A DNA stretch of 64,000 nt from Brachypodium distachyon (GCF_000005505.3 NC_016133.3:59423237-59487236), one strand, 5' to 3'; shown: positions 26,467-38,570, counted from the stretch's first letter. Notes: a model not told the origin generated them from the sequence alone. Program-made: numbers and translations.

Positions 26467-27429
26467 GTAACTTGGCTTTTCCCGTTCCTTTGAGTAGTAT
26501 TTGATGCATGAATAATATTTGGTAAATGAATAGTATTTGATGAATGGATAATATTTGATGTGGTAGCAGATGCAGGGAAAGAAACCCTAACGGCAGGACA
26601 CAGGACACGGGGAAGGCTCTGAGAGGTGCTATTTGGATGTAAATTTGGATGTAAGGCAGAGTAAGTATTGAAATACTTGTTTGTATGTAAATTTGGATGC
26701 CATGCAATCCACCTCGTTATTTTGAAACCCTAAGTTTAAGAGAACCCTAAAAAAACATGTATGCATTAATTGTTCTCCCGGGAGAATTTACAGCTCTTCA
26801 ATTCTCTTTGATAATTAAAGAAGACGATATGCTGGTCTTCTCCTTTCCTGTACGTTAAAAACGTACTACATCTTAGTACTATTGTGAAGAAGAGCGTTGG
26901 CGTTTGTGCTTCTCCTTTTGCTGGTTTAATGCAAGTTGTTTTTCTATGGCTGAAGGAATACTTAATTCTGTTTGCGATACTTTCCTGGGTGTGGTTATTT
27001 CTCATTCGATTGATTTTTTAGAAAAATATCTTAAATCTCAGTTGAGCACTGAAGCCATTTTATTAAGATCTAACGGTCAACACGTCGACTCGTCTATAAC
27101 TAAAAATCAGTCGACTTCTCTATAGCAAAACCGGACTGTCCTCGCGTAGGTGATTGAATTTGTGATGGGTCAGGTTTTTGAGTAGCTTATAGTTGGTGCA
27201 AATGTGTTAAAAACATGCAAAGAAAACAACAAACTAAAACGACAAAGAAGAAGAAAATGTTCAAAGAAACCGAATGTATGCTACTGGGCCGGCCCACTGG
27301 ATGTCACGTTGCCATTAGGTTTGCCTCCCCTCCTTCCTCTCTTTGAGTTTGGCATTCCGGCGCTCAATTCAATCCAAGGCATGGTGCTCATCCTCTTCTT
27401 CAACCTCCCGCCGCCCGCGCCCTCGCCCT

Positions 27430-27750
27430 CTGCTCCACCTCCCCATCCCGCTACCGAGCGCCCCAACCCCGTCGATTGTCTTCCTCCTCGAGCGAGCGCC
27501 GCAACCCCTTCCTCCCCATCTCGTTGCCGAGCGCCCCAGCCCCCTCGCTCCGTCGCTCGTCTTCCTCCTCGAACGAGCGTCCCAACCCCGTCGCTCGTCT
27601 TCCTGGGCCCTGGCCCATTTTGCTGCCGAGCGCCCCAACTCCGTGGCTCGTCTTCCTCCTCACGCGAGCGCCGCCCTCCCTCCCTCCCCATCCCGCTGCC
27701 CAAGCGCCCCAGCCCCCTCGCTCCGTCGCTCGTCTTCCTCCTCGCGCAAG
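27430..27750. repeat. GC-rich minisatellite, about 81-bp unit
   Basis: CTTCCTCCTCGAGCGAGCG-type phrases recur at 27480, 27561, 27652 and 27733, mostly 81 bp apart, with a half unit at about 27599. The open frames here on all strands are produced by the repeat and are not genes. Confidence 0.75.
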
Positions 27751-27834
27751 GTATGAATGGGCTTTTGAGATTTTTAAAATTATTAAACTTGGGTCTTTGG
27801 GCTGATCAGACCCACCCAAATTCTAACAATTAAT

Positions 27835-28690
27835 ATTCTATTGACGTCATAATGTTGAAATAATTGCATTCCCTAATCTGAGTGTCTAATAAAATGAGAC
27901 CCCATGACGCATGTATTCATCAGGTTCTCTATTAAAGTATACAAGTTTGTCATCTAAAAGATCGAATGTGCTTTAGCTTGACAACATTAAGGAAGATCTG
28001 TTCCTGATCCTGTGGCCAACAATGTGATGTTATTTCTTGTATAATAATCTGGAGTCAATGTGAACTAAAGTTGTAGCACACTTAGATTGTTGTTATTTTG
28101 GGTAGAAGTTTTGACACCCGTAGCAACGGACGGGCATATTTCCTAGGGTAAGTGATAAAGATGGTAAGATCCGGGACTCATTGGGTAAGCTTATTAAAGA
28201 TGCATGCTAACTCTAAGATTTGATTCAGTTTCTAGTTCGAATTAATGGTGTAGGTTTTAATTATGAGTTGTCCATCTTTATCACTTATATAAATAATATA
28301 ATGTACGGATGGAAATAATTGTTGTATATTTTAAGTTCTTTTGTAACGCTTAGCTTTCTTTGTCAGACATGTTCTTAGTTTATTAAATTTGAAATTAGGT
28401 GAAAATAATCATATAAATTCTTAGTTTATTGAAGCTCGAAGTGGATAAAATTATCGTGGCATGAGTTATGGTTTTTTATCAAACAGCTTTAATATATGTT
28501 TGATAAAAAAATATTGTTTATTACTACTTTAAAAAAAATACTACTCCCTCCGTCCCAAAATAACTGACGTGGATTTGTATAAAATCTATATTTGCTATAA
28601 AATCATTATTTATATGATTGTTATTAATATAAAGTTGTTGTTTACTGCGGTTTTTTAAAACATCAAGATAGTTTATAGATGTTTTAAAAT
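27835..28690. other. Intergenic, transposon ends
   Basis: Contains the Helitron-like 3' end at 28115-28146 and a single Stowaway-like left end near 28543 (CTCCCTCCGTCCCAAAATAA) lacking its partner. Nothing coding. Confidence 0.4.
28115..28146 (+). mobile_element. Helitron-like 3' terminus
   Basis: CCCGTAGCAACGGACGGG can fold with a CCCGT/ACGGG stem, and CTAG follows nine bases later. This matches the hairpin-plus-CTRR signature of Helitron 3' ends. The body and 5' end were not located. Confidence 0.4.
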
Positions 28691-30149
28691 TATTCGAAAC
28701 AGTGCAAAATTCTTAATAATGTAGTACTATTTTGTAGGAAGCTTGCAACAGGGTGCTGTAGTGGGCTTTGAAGGCCCAACCCAAGAAAGAAACTGGGACC
28801 ACCGAGTATAGGGTTCCCGTTCTTCCGCCGCCTCCGCTCACCAGATCTCGGGAGAAATCCCCTGACTGCACCTCCTCTCCACGGACCGCCCACACCCCCC
28901 CCCCCTCCCCCCTCTTCCCCTACAATCCAGCATGGACGAATCCTTGGGCGCCAACTCTCCACCTATTATCCACCCCGACGATCTGGGTCCCCCTCCGGGT
29001 TCCATCCTCCTCGATGTGTTGGGCTACATCAGCTCCCGCACCACCGCCACCACCGCCGAGGGTTTCTCGAGTACCGACAAGCGCATCAAGGTGACCTTCT
29101 GGGCGGCCCACCCGCCGCGAGCCTCCTGGTTCACCGTCTGCAGCCCGGATCTGGAGCCCTCCACCGAATTCGCCTCCACGCCAAACATCGTCAACACGGA
29201 GGATGACCTCGTACTTCTCCGGGTCCCTATCTGCCTTCCCTGGGGCGTTCCAAACTTGTACGGCAACGACTACTTCGTCTATCATGCCGGCACCGAGAAC
29301 AAGGGGCCATCGCTGGATCTGGTCCCCGCGCCCCCCCCGCACATCGACTTCTCCGACTGCCAGGTTGGCCTCCTGCGCTGCCGCGCTCGCGACATGTACT
29401 TGGTCGCTATACTCACTTGGGCGGCAATCCGCGAGGCAGGGGACAAGTACTATCTTCACCTCTACAGCTCCGAGACCAAGACATGGAGCACCAAGTTGAT
29501 GACGTGCCTTGATTCCCGACCGAAATCGCTGCTGTACAGGTACTCCGGCAAGGTGATCACCATAGGAGGGGAGCTCGGTTCAGTGGGCTGGGTCGATCTC
29601 TGGCGGGGCATCCTCATCTGCGACGTCCTCCTGGACAACCGCGAGCTTCGCTACATTCCACTGCCGTCGCCAGCTGTGCCCAGGCCGTTCTGGCTTCCTG
29701 CTGGAGTGGCTTGTCGGGATATCATTGCCCTAGAAGGTCACATCAAGTACTTTTAGATGTGGGTGTCACTGAACGGAGGTTGGGAGGCGGTCGAATGGAG
29801 AAGGAAAGATTCTTGGAAGAAGTGGAAGAAGCACCGTGTGATCAAAGTTTCGGTGGACCTGGCCGAGGCTGAAATCAAAGAGCAGCCAACCTTGAAGGCC
29901 TTCTCAGGTTTTCCTGCTCTGGGCTTGCATGATGATGCTGGTGTTGTTTACATCATGGACAGACACGGTTACACGGACAAAGAGGTACTGGTGATTGCTG
30001 TTGATATGAGGAAGCAGACTATACAAGGTGTGGCTGATTATGTCCGAAGGATTCCCTTGGCTTACAGTTTCTACTGTGTTAGTGGGATCTCCAAGCATCT
30101 GCGTTGGACGTCCTCTGCTAGGTAATTATTTATGGTATAAACATTGTTA

Positions 30150-30370
30150 TGAGTGTTTTGATCTTACTTTTTTCCCTACAGTTGCTTAGGTAGGTAACTA
30201 AGCTATGTATACTGTTTTAAATGCGCCCATCCTTTGTGTTAATCATAATAAGTGTTTTGATCTTAGTTTCTCCTACAGTTGCTTAGGTAGGTGACTAAGC
30301 TATGGTAATCTAGCATGTACTTGAGGAAAATACTGTTTTAAATGCATGCATCCTTGTGTTAATCATAACA
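30150..30370 (+). repeat. About 105-bp imperfect tandem duplication in the DUF1618 intron
   Basis: AGTGTTTTGATCTTA, GTTGCTTAGGTAGGT and TGTTAATCATAA recur in the same order in two neighbouring copies. The second copy has a short insertion. It is intronic. Confidence 0.65.
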
Positions 30371-30934
30371 CACTCCATTTCGTTTTATATGGCGAGCACA
30401 CATTTTAACAAACATTTTTTTTTGCAACCAACCAATAGTATCATTGTATAAATTCTGTTATACAGAAACTATATTTTTTTTATTTGTATATGAATATACT
30501 TATGTTATGATTTTGTTCCTAACGAGTCAAACCATCCCTTAAATTCTGAAACATTTCAGTACTATTTTTGTGTGATTATCGCAACATTATTATGTATTAG
30601 AGTTTGACCAATATTTCAGTACTATTTTTGTATTCAACTATTCATTGGTTACTACTGCATCAGTCCTTAAATATCGGACGTGTAGTTTAATAAGCTGATA
30701 ATGAGTTAAAAATGAACTGATTTGCGTATCCATGAGATAATCTTCAAAGTGAACGTACTATTCCTTCCTTAGATTTGCCCCCTCCATATGCAAAACTTAT
30801 GCAAACTAACACATACACGTTTTAGTTATATAATCTTGCTTTGCTATTGGATAAACTGCTTTTCTCTGTTATTTGAACTAAAATTATTTCTGCAGAAAAT
30901 ATTATATAGTATTCCTTCTGTTCTATCTTGTCTA

Positions 30935-31149
30935 CTTCCTCCATTTCAGTTTATGGGGCCTCCACGCATACCTAGGTTGAAGATCTAATTAATATAGCAT
31001 GAATTTTATATGACAAAAATTATACCACTAGAACCTTCAGATGTTCTATTTTCTAATGGTATAATTTGTGTGATATAAAACTCATGTTATATTAGTTAGA
31101 TCTTCAACCTAGGTATGCGTGGAGGCCCCATAAACTGAAATGGATGGAG
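30935..31149. mobile_element. 215-bp Stowaway-like fold-back element
   Basis: Long terminal inverted repeats (CTTCCTCCATTTCAGTTTAT at the left, its near complement at the right) continue about 65 bp inward and are flanked by TA on both sides. The element lies in the intron of the DUF1618 gene. It is a non-autonomous Tc1/mariner-type MITE with an AT-rich loop. Confidence 0.85.
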
Positions 31150-31582
31150 TAAATTGTAAGTCGTTTTTGTTCTGATCAGGTGTACAGATACACCATGTAA
31201 TATATATTGATAAACGACTAACAATTTGGAACAGAGAGGGTAGATTTTATCTTCTAATCTAAGCTGTACTTTAGAACTGCTTGGTTGATGGAGTTTTATT
31301 TGTGGGCCTGCAAATTTTTATGTCCCATTTCTGAACTTAATAGACCTCTTATCATTTTTTATCTAAGCTGTTTTTGCACCGGAGTGGTTTTGTTAATTAA
31401 TATACATATGTTTACTTAACACGAAAATGTACAGAGGGAATGCTGAAACAAGTACAAATGAAATTGTGCAAGCTGGCAAGGAGGAGGTTGGAAGGGAGGG
31501 CGTGCAATCTCAACTTAGTAAAGTTCACGGAACAAGCCGCAAGTGCAGAGGAAGACGTAGCCGTTGCCGGTGTTTAAAGTGA

Positions 31583-32400
31583 CAACCCACATGGGACTGG
31601 GACTATATTTGATTGGTCTGTTTTATGATTCCGAAATCAGTGTGTGGGTCATATGTAGACTGCAGTGTGTGCTCTTTGGATTATGTTTCATCTTGTCTTG
31701 TGTCTGCTTTATTAGAGTCGAGAATTATATGTCAACTTGAACTTATTTGCTCCCATCACCAGTTCTTCTTTGTTGTCTATGAGGTGGCTAAAATTTCAAT
31801 GCGGGAAAATGCTTGATCGGTTAATATGGGACTGGGACTATATTTTCCACATGCCAGTTGAATCGATATACGTGATCATTATTTCGGTGGTCGTCGGTAC
31901 TGAGACGCTCCACCATTAGAAATCTTTGGCTGATTGGCTGATGTTAGTTTCGCTTGCATTTTCATCAAAAGTGCACTTAAATCACACGCACAATTTGGTG
32001 AGGTCAGCCTTGCGTCATTTGGTAATACATGCACGTGCACAGCTGCATGGATATCGTTTTAGAAAACATTAATAACAATGCATCTGTCAATTATCAACGA
32101 TCACGTGCGAAAATCCACTAGTTTCATCTACTACGTGCATGTTACGAATGATTAAATAAAAGATTCAGCTAGAACGAATAGAGTAGCTAGAGAGGGAGCT
32201 CTTTGATGAACAAGGCTTTATTGTGCGAAGCCAAATAACGTATCCTGAGCAGCAACTCTATATTTGTGTTGGTGCAAGTTACATTACATGTCACACACAG
32301 TTCATTGCGCTGTGCCGCAATATGTTGACAGGCCAAAATATATACACTTCAGCAGTTTAGAAGAGATAATCGTTTAACATCTGATAATCTAATCTTATAA
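31583..32400. other. 3' flank between convergent genes
   Basis: It probably holds the 3' UTR of the DUF1618 gene and that of the minus-strand USP-fusion gene. No further gene or structured element was seen. Confidence 0.4.
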
Positions 32401-32414
32401 CACCATCCTGTTCA

Positions 32415-35400
32415 CTATTCCTCGTCCTGCGAATGAACAGACAATACGATCATATTAGGTCCAAGTTGATATGAGTATGCACAAATAAAATAAAATTTAG
32501 AAAATCAGAGCTAACTAATCTACGCAATATATCTCTTTTTATTTCTTTATAAAAATTTATTTGTTGTTTCAAAAGTTATGATTTCGAATTCTCCTTTTTT
32601 TCATTACATTGATGCTTTTATCACATTTTTTTATGATGTACTAAAAAACAAGTCATTCCATGAATTTCTAAGAATCCTAAAATAATTATTCATAGAATGA
32701 CATGTATTTATTCACATAGTGTCATAGTGACTGCTGGACAATAACTTACATCCTCATCAGCCTCCTCATCAGGCTGCCACCACTTGTCCCATTGTTCCAT
32801 TGCCCTCTCATCAATGGAAGTTGAACTGCAACAAAAAGCAAGATTACAAAATAATAACGACCAGACAAGTTTAGCCCCCATCTTTCAACCCATGAAACTG
32901 TCTCAATGGCCGGGGGGCACTTATAACTAAGTTGATGCGGTGGAACCAGTTTGGTCATAGCAAATCTGAATATTGAACTTGGCCAAAGTGTGACTCAACC
33001 CACCAGCCACCGGGTGGATGGAGTCTACTAATGGATGCACGAATATGTACTGCACCTAATAACTTAAAGGTTACTGAGGTTGCATGAAGATTAAATTCAG
33101 CCAAACTGAACCTATGTTTTCTTTCAGAAAAAAACACCTGCAATGTAAATAAAATAAATTTTCTAATGTATGCAAAAGAGCAAAAACTAATATAAATTTT
33201 CTGATGCATGCACACATTATTCAGACTGGATAAATGTATCACCACCTCATTCTTCATGCACGCATGATTAATACAAATATGAGAGATGTAGTCCCACAAA
33301 AATAATGGGATGAACTCATGATGGACCATAAGAGACTTCCTTTATGTGCCATTAGAAATTTGGTTTTCCCTTGAGTGCCACTGAATAAATTTTACTCTCC
33401 CTTGTGTGCCATTTTCAATGGATGGCCATTAACCGAGACCGGAAAAGACCATTTTACCTCCCCTACTTGCCTCCTTCTAGATCTCAGGGTCTTCCTTCCC
33501 AGCACATCTTCTATGCAAGCTGCACGACTAGACTATTCAACACTCAACGCGAACGCGACAACTTGCACCACCAAGCCTACTATGACGGGTTTGCCCACAA
33601 CAACCATCACAACAGCAGCGGTGGCATACGTGGCACTCCTGGTAAAATGGAATGGAGATCATCAAGCTGCTCAACTCGCGGCACCACTAGCCACTGTCCA
33701 TCGCCTCGCTGCCCACGATCTAAGACTAGAGGTACAGCCTCCAGGCCACCGAGAACCAGCGCCATGGAAGGCCAGCTACGGCCTCACCAAGCTGCTCTCT
33801 TGCGTCAACAAGGTCAAGGTCAAGGTCGCTGCCCGATCTCCTCCACGTACAGCCAGATATCACCTCCACCGCTCTACCTCCACGCGGAAGGGCATCACAT
33901 GGGCCCAACTCTTCAGTACAAGGAAGGGCAAATATGGCATTACAAACAAAACGTGATTCTACCAATAGCATCTAGCGGTGAAAAATTAACGGAATGGCAC
34001 CGAAGGGATGCGGAATTTTATCTAGTGGCACGAATTTGAATGGCACACAAGGAAACACTATAAATTTTAGTGGCATACAAGGGAATTGACTCTATCTAGA
34101 ATGGGTTGATCCATCAAACCACACAACCCATGAAGGAATAGGAGAGATGGGATATTATTAGGAGGCAGTTCATATGCAAATCTTGTCTCATGGTATAACA
34201 CAAAATTATGTGGTTAGTTTAAGATTCTGTAAAAGGCATTCCTAAAAGGTTTCCAAATTTCAAAATAGGCCATTAGCATTTCCCTGAAACCTAGATGTAC
34301 TTGTAATGGTAGTTTAGCCATGTTGCAACATTCACCAATTATGGAAATAATATTTACACTCCATTAAGAAAGCTGATGTTCCTTTACCAGCAGCATTTCA
34401 ATACGAGTCCAATGACATTCTGGAAAATATATGATAGTTCTACAAAAATCAAAAGTGGTGTTGGTGGTGGGGCAAGAGATAAAATATTGACATGGGAAAG
34501 AAGAATGTCCTTGATTAGATATGGACACCACATTCATTCATATAATAAGCCATTTCAGTAAAAGGTTTACTCAATCTGTTCTCTCTCCCTCTCTCCCTAT
34601 GCTTGTGGATTTAGTATTGGTTGAATCCATATACAAAAAGAAGAAGAAGTCTAGCTCTGATCTCAGCCCATGATCTTGGTCTAGCCATTCTAATATATGC
34701 CATATTTATCCTATATACAACCCAGCCACCATAACAACACCAAACAGAAACACTTCTGGAGAAAAAAAAGATATACCTGGAGGAGGAGTTTTTATAAGCT
34801 TTCCACATAGGAAGGAGCCACCTATAAAAGAGAATACAATAATAAGCAACCATACATTTCCACAAGAAAAGAATATGAAGTGTATGGGCAACTTACGTTC
34901 CTAAAATGCATTTTGTTTCCACCAAACGGAGAATAAGTTTGCAAACAAACTTTGCAACACCAACTGCAGCAGCAACTTCAGTTTCTTCCAAAGTCCTCAT
35001 TAGTTGTTTTTGTGGTTTCTTATCACCATAAGGTACAATTTTACCATCTTCGTGTTGAACTAACCTTAAGTTCCCCTCTTCTTTAGAGTAATCTGGTCCA
35101 TGATTGAATAGATGGCGTATAAACTCAACCATAGACCCAAGGTTTGGGGGCCAAGGTTCTTCATCTTCTTCGGGGATTATACCTTTGCTCTCCTTCTCTT
35201 TTCTTATTGCCACCATCTTCTTTACTTTGAATGTCAAAACAGCATAAACCATTGAGTTATCTAGGTTCAGGCTGCACATCCAACCCGCATATTCATCTGC
35301 AATCGCCTTGAAGATCATATCAGCATCTTCAAGGTCATGGGAGCGCCAAGCACTGTAGATTTCTGATAAAAAATGTGCTATAACCAGGGGAGGTTTCAGG

Positions 35401-37313
35401 AAGGGATGGTGCCTTATAAGATCACGGAAACTCTCTGCCAAGTCATCATTTGACCAAATTCTGCAATAGTTCCTCATATCTTTGAACAGTTCATGGAATT
35501 CTGTCAGATAAGGAACGTGGTACTGACCATCAACCTGGTGTGCCTTATGGTGATCACTGGACAAAACCATCGTGATAGGCTGGTCTAGGAATAATTCTGC
35601 ATATGTGAGAAAATCTTTTTCCATGGCCTCTATCAACTTTTCTAAATCTGTAAACTTCTGTGGAGGTTTGGTGATGATGAAAATGTTCCCATTAATCACT
35701 TCAATATCACCAATACTGAAACCGCCATTCCAAGAGAAACCACTCTTGTGTTTCATGAGGATAAAACATATAATGCCCTGCAACACCAAGGTATAATCTG
35801 GTGTAGGATTATATATGGTATTTATTTTGTGGCCATAGACTTCCATTACTTCCACAGAACGTTTTCCTTGTAGATGTTCTCTCAACAGTTGGTGCCTGCA
35901 ACGATAACAACATTTGTCAATACATATCCCTATAATTTGTCTTTCAGGAGCTAACACAAGTTTGGTGTTGTGCACTTACTTCACAGGACATCCAAGGATT
36001 TTCAAAGTAAGCTTAGGCTCTGATTCCATTTTTAAGGACTGCTTCACGAATGATCTTGCGGCTGTCTTCAAGCTCTTCTTTAGCCTGTTGCACCAGAAAT
36101 AAATCTTGAGCATCCAATGGAATAAATTGGCTAATGGAAATGAAGAAAAAAAAAATCACCTGTTGTAGTTATTGCACACAGTCATAGCAAGGCTTGGTGA
36201 AAATTCTCGAATGTGTGAATAGGGTACATGTAATACATAGGAGGATGCACCACTGCTATGAATCCCTTTCAGGTGGCAATGATATGGTTGGCTATCTCCA
36301 TGACATACAAACCAAATCATTTTTAATGATTATAAGCATCAGTCTTTCGAAAAACAATAAGGATGAGCATTAGGGACATATAGAAGAATACACATACGTG
36401 TCAAGGAACGTCTTGAATCCTTTTTCCACTTTCTTATTCTGGTCAATGGTCGCCGTCTCAAGAAAGGATCTCCCCCCCCTTCAGGAACATATATAAACCC
36501 CAAAAAACACATTTTAGAAGGATACAAAGCAAATAAATGCAATGCAACGTGTGGTGGGCTGGGGTAGTGAACTTTACCTCTTCTACTGTGTTGGCAGCAG
36601 GAATTTGATGGGTCCATGGTATTCCTTGCATATCCTTCCCATGCTTCTCAGATTCTTTAGTTGCACTTCCTTTCGAGTAATGCTTCTTATATGCATGCTT
36701 ATATTCTCGTGGGGGAAGAAGATTCAGATTATTCTTTGCTTTCTTTTCTTTCTTATCCTTCTTATCACCACCAACTACTTTCCATTCGGACCCTGGTGAG
36801 ATGAGTGAAGCAGGAGGTGGGTCTAGATCTCCGTCCCTTTCATAAAACAGTAAGTAAGCTTCACACTGAAGAACGTCTTCTAGAGTGCAGACACTGACTG
36901 AATGATCATCAATAAAAACCCAATCCTGACCACATCTCACATAAGCAGTATAATGACCTAGTTCAGATGTTATTGCGTGATGCTGGCGAACGCCAACGAG
37001 ATGGTATTTGGTTTTCTTGAGGTCCTTGGAGCTGCACATAACAAGAATAGTGATGATCACATTAACTTTAAGAACCTTTGCTGCCAATAAAAAATGCAGG
37101 TTGAATGGTAAAAGGAAAACATATTTAGTAAAATTGGAAAACATATTACCTTGGGTCCATGAATTTATGTATATCAAGCACTTCCTCAAATCTCACGTGC
37201 CCATTCACTCTACTATTCCCTCCCACCCAACTTTCTTCTGTTTCCACTTCAGTCCAAAATGCTCTTTTCAAAGCAATGGCGAGAACAGTTGGAGCCTTTT
37301 CTATAAGTATTGT
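32415..37313 (-). CDS. Truncated ubiquitin-specific protease (His-box half) fused to an unrecognised C-terminal region
   Basis: Ten minus-strand exons with fully consistent phases: 37313-37150, 37031-36578, 36456-36398, 36291-36160, 36084-35980, 35895-34897, 34821-34777, 33137-33075, 32825-32750 and 32426-32415. They total 2,109 nt, 702 residues plus a stop. The first two exons are the C-terminal half of a C19 (USP) domain: APTVLAIALKR, NGHVRFEEVLDIHKFM, then the His box ELGHYTAYVR, IDDHSVS and YLLFYER. The Cys box, which carries the nucleophile, is absent, so deubiquitinase activity is not expected. After a Lys-rich linker comes about 450 residues I do not recognise, including AESFRDLIRHHPFLKPP, ending in an acidic tail (DEEADEDDEE). 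No in-frame ATG precedes the USP part, so a 5' exon is missing or unseen. Alternatively, translation from the ATG at 36320 would give an intact protein of about 486 residues without the USP part. Confidence 0.65.
33335..34095. mobile_element. Non-autonomous element in an intron of the USP-fusion gene (probable)
   Basis: Both ends carry repeated CCTTGTGTGCCAT-like motifs in opposite orientation (left near 33340-33415, right near 34010-34090) around a GC-rich core with two meaningless overlapping frames. This inverted-end, GC-rich-core layout suggests a MULE-like element, possibly with captured sequence. The ends are approximate and no target duplication was confirmed. Confidence 0.4.
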
Positions 37314-37383
37314 CTGCCGCGGGCTCGGCACTCTCCTGGTTCTTCTACCTCCACGCTTCTCGGCTAGGAGCCCGCGGCAGACA
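37311..37383. repeat. Perfect 16-bp inverted repeat at the 5' edge of the USP fragment
   Basis: TGTCTGCCGCGGGCTC at 37311-37326 is followed 41 bp later by its exact reverse complement at 37368-37383. The left arm overlaps the acceptor CGGCAG that opens the first USP exon. The arms could form a stable hairpin and may mark a rearrangement joint. Confidence 0.9.
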
Positions 37384-37700
37384 GGCCTTGAGCGGGTAAG
37401 GTCGAACGGAGAAGAAAATACGGGGAGACAGAGAGGCGCGACAAGGAGGAGGGACGGGGAGGCGCGACGGAAGGAAAGAGACGAAGCAACGAAAGGACGC
37501 GATCAGTTCGCGCCAACTTCCTTCCTGTGCAATCTCGTTTTCGCACCAAACTGCTTCCATCGGCAAAACTATCGACCCCAGCGCATCCATCCAACGGCCA
37601 CAATTGTTCCGGGAAAAAGCACGATCCGTGTGCTCTGCGGTGATTGGTTCGATTTTGTGGCCAGAAAAACACATGATTGCTTCGATTTGATTGGTTAATA
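37384..37700 (-). promoter_or_regulatory. Leader-like region upstream of the USP-fusion gene
   Basis: Read on the minus strand this is CT-rich (CGTCTCTTTCCTTCCGTCGC), contains a CCAAT-type motif (ACCAATCA), and leads into the truncated gene. Its composition is that of a grass promoter plus 5' UTR. The open frames on both strands have no domain. The role is inferred from position and composition only. Confidence 0.35.
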
Positions 37701-38384
37701 GCACTAGTTTTACTTCCTTCAGTTTTTAAGTGTGTATATTTTAGTATACAAGTTCGATAATGTTTTTTCTAGTTTAGAGACACCAAATACTCTAAATTCG
37801 GATGGGACAAAAATTGTTTTGAAGATCAAAACATTTTTTATGTTTAACTTTTTCCGGAAAAAAAACATTGTTTTCTACTAACAGTATTTAGAATAGAGGA
37901 GTCTTTAGAATATTTTTGAAGTTGCGTCTTTTGAACAATTCATAACTTCACACCGTGAACACCCCTAAGTCACGATATCTTTGTGAATTTATTTTCCCTT
38001 CAAGACAGTACAGAAACAATAAGATTATAAAATAGTATTTGAAGCAATGCATAAAAAAGATACGAATGTAGAGAGTTGGTGATGTACATGGATTTTGGTC
38101 TCGTCCCGGTGATGTCATGTCTACCAGAAGGTTGAGATGTCACAAACTGCAAAGCTCATGGCACGAGAAAATATCACACGGAATCAATGATGTGTTTGAC
38201 TGCCCAGTGTCTTCCGACTAGGAATAGAGGACCATACGGCATCAAAATATCAAAAAAATACAGACATCGGTGCATGAATGTCATTCTTCACCACCATTAG
38301 TTAGGCATGAAAAATGCATGGAGGGGAAACAAAGCCCTAACTGTTTTAGAATTCTCACGGCATGCTAGAAGATTCAGAGAATGA
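37700..38384. other. AT-rich intergenic DNA
   Basis: No gene or repeat family was recognised between the USP-fusion gene and the first direct repeat copy. Confidence 0.4.
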
Positions 38385-38570
38385 TATTCTATTTGTAAAC
38401 CTGGATGCCCACGATTTAATCATCTGCATTAGTTGATCCAATCATATACCATAAAGATGACACTTTCTGTCTATTTTCTGTATCATATTAACAGACTCAT
38501 CTATTAATCAACTACAGCAGAATAATTATTTCTTATTTATTTTGCAAGCGGGCATGAGACTTCGGGAAAC
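38385..38570 (+). repeat. Direct repeat copy 1 (about 186 bp)
   Basis: Shares its whole length with 39205-39507 (for example AGTTGATCCAATCATATACC and GATGACACTTTCTGTCTATT). It lacks the 113-bp Stowaway present in copy 2 and so serves as a near-empty-site reference. Confidence 0.85.

Larger units (their letters stand above)
28932..31582 (+). pseudogene. DUF1618-family gene with one in-frame stop
   Basis: Exon 1 (28932-30121) and exon 2 (31435-31582) join in phase 2 to give about 445 codons. The protein follows the layout of the grass-expanded DUF1618 family: a variable N-terminus, then VGLLRCRARDMYLVAILTWA, a TKTWSTK segment, a region with GWVDLWRGILICDVL (the DUF1618 core), and a basic tail ending RGRRSRCRCLK. 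A TAG at 29754-29756 interrupts a frame that is otherwise continuous on both sides. Family context (KYF-x-MWVSLNGGW) suggests a single change from a sense codon such as GAG. If that base is wrong or the stop is read through, the gene is intact. DUF1618 function is unknown. Confidence 0.7.

Noticed and set aside
27204..27833. A 209-codon proline/serine-rich frame
   Set aside because: It is mostly the translation of the 81-bp minisatellite; other frames through it are equally open.
33375..34039. Two overlapping frames of 193 and 211 codons
   Set aside because: They lie in an inverted-end element within an intron of the opposite-strand gene, overlap each other and show no domain.
37345..37704. 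A 119-codon minus-strand frame upstream of the USP exons
   Set aside because: The plus-strand frame over the same bases is just as open, and the frame does not join the USP exon in phase. It reads as promoter and leader.
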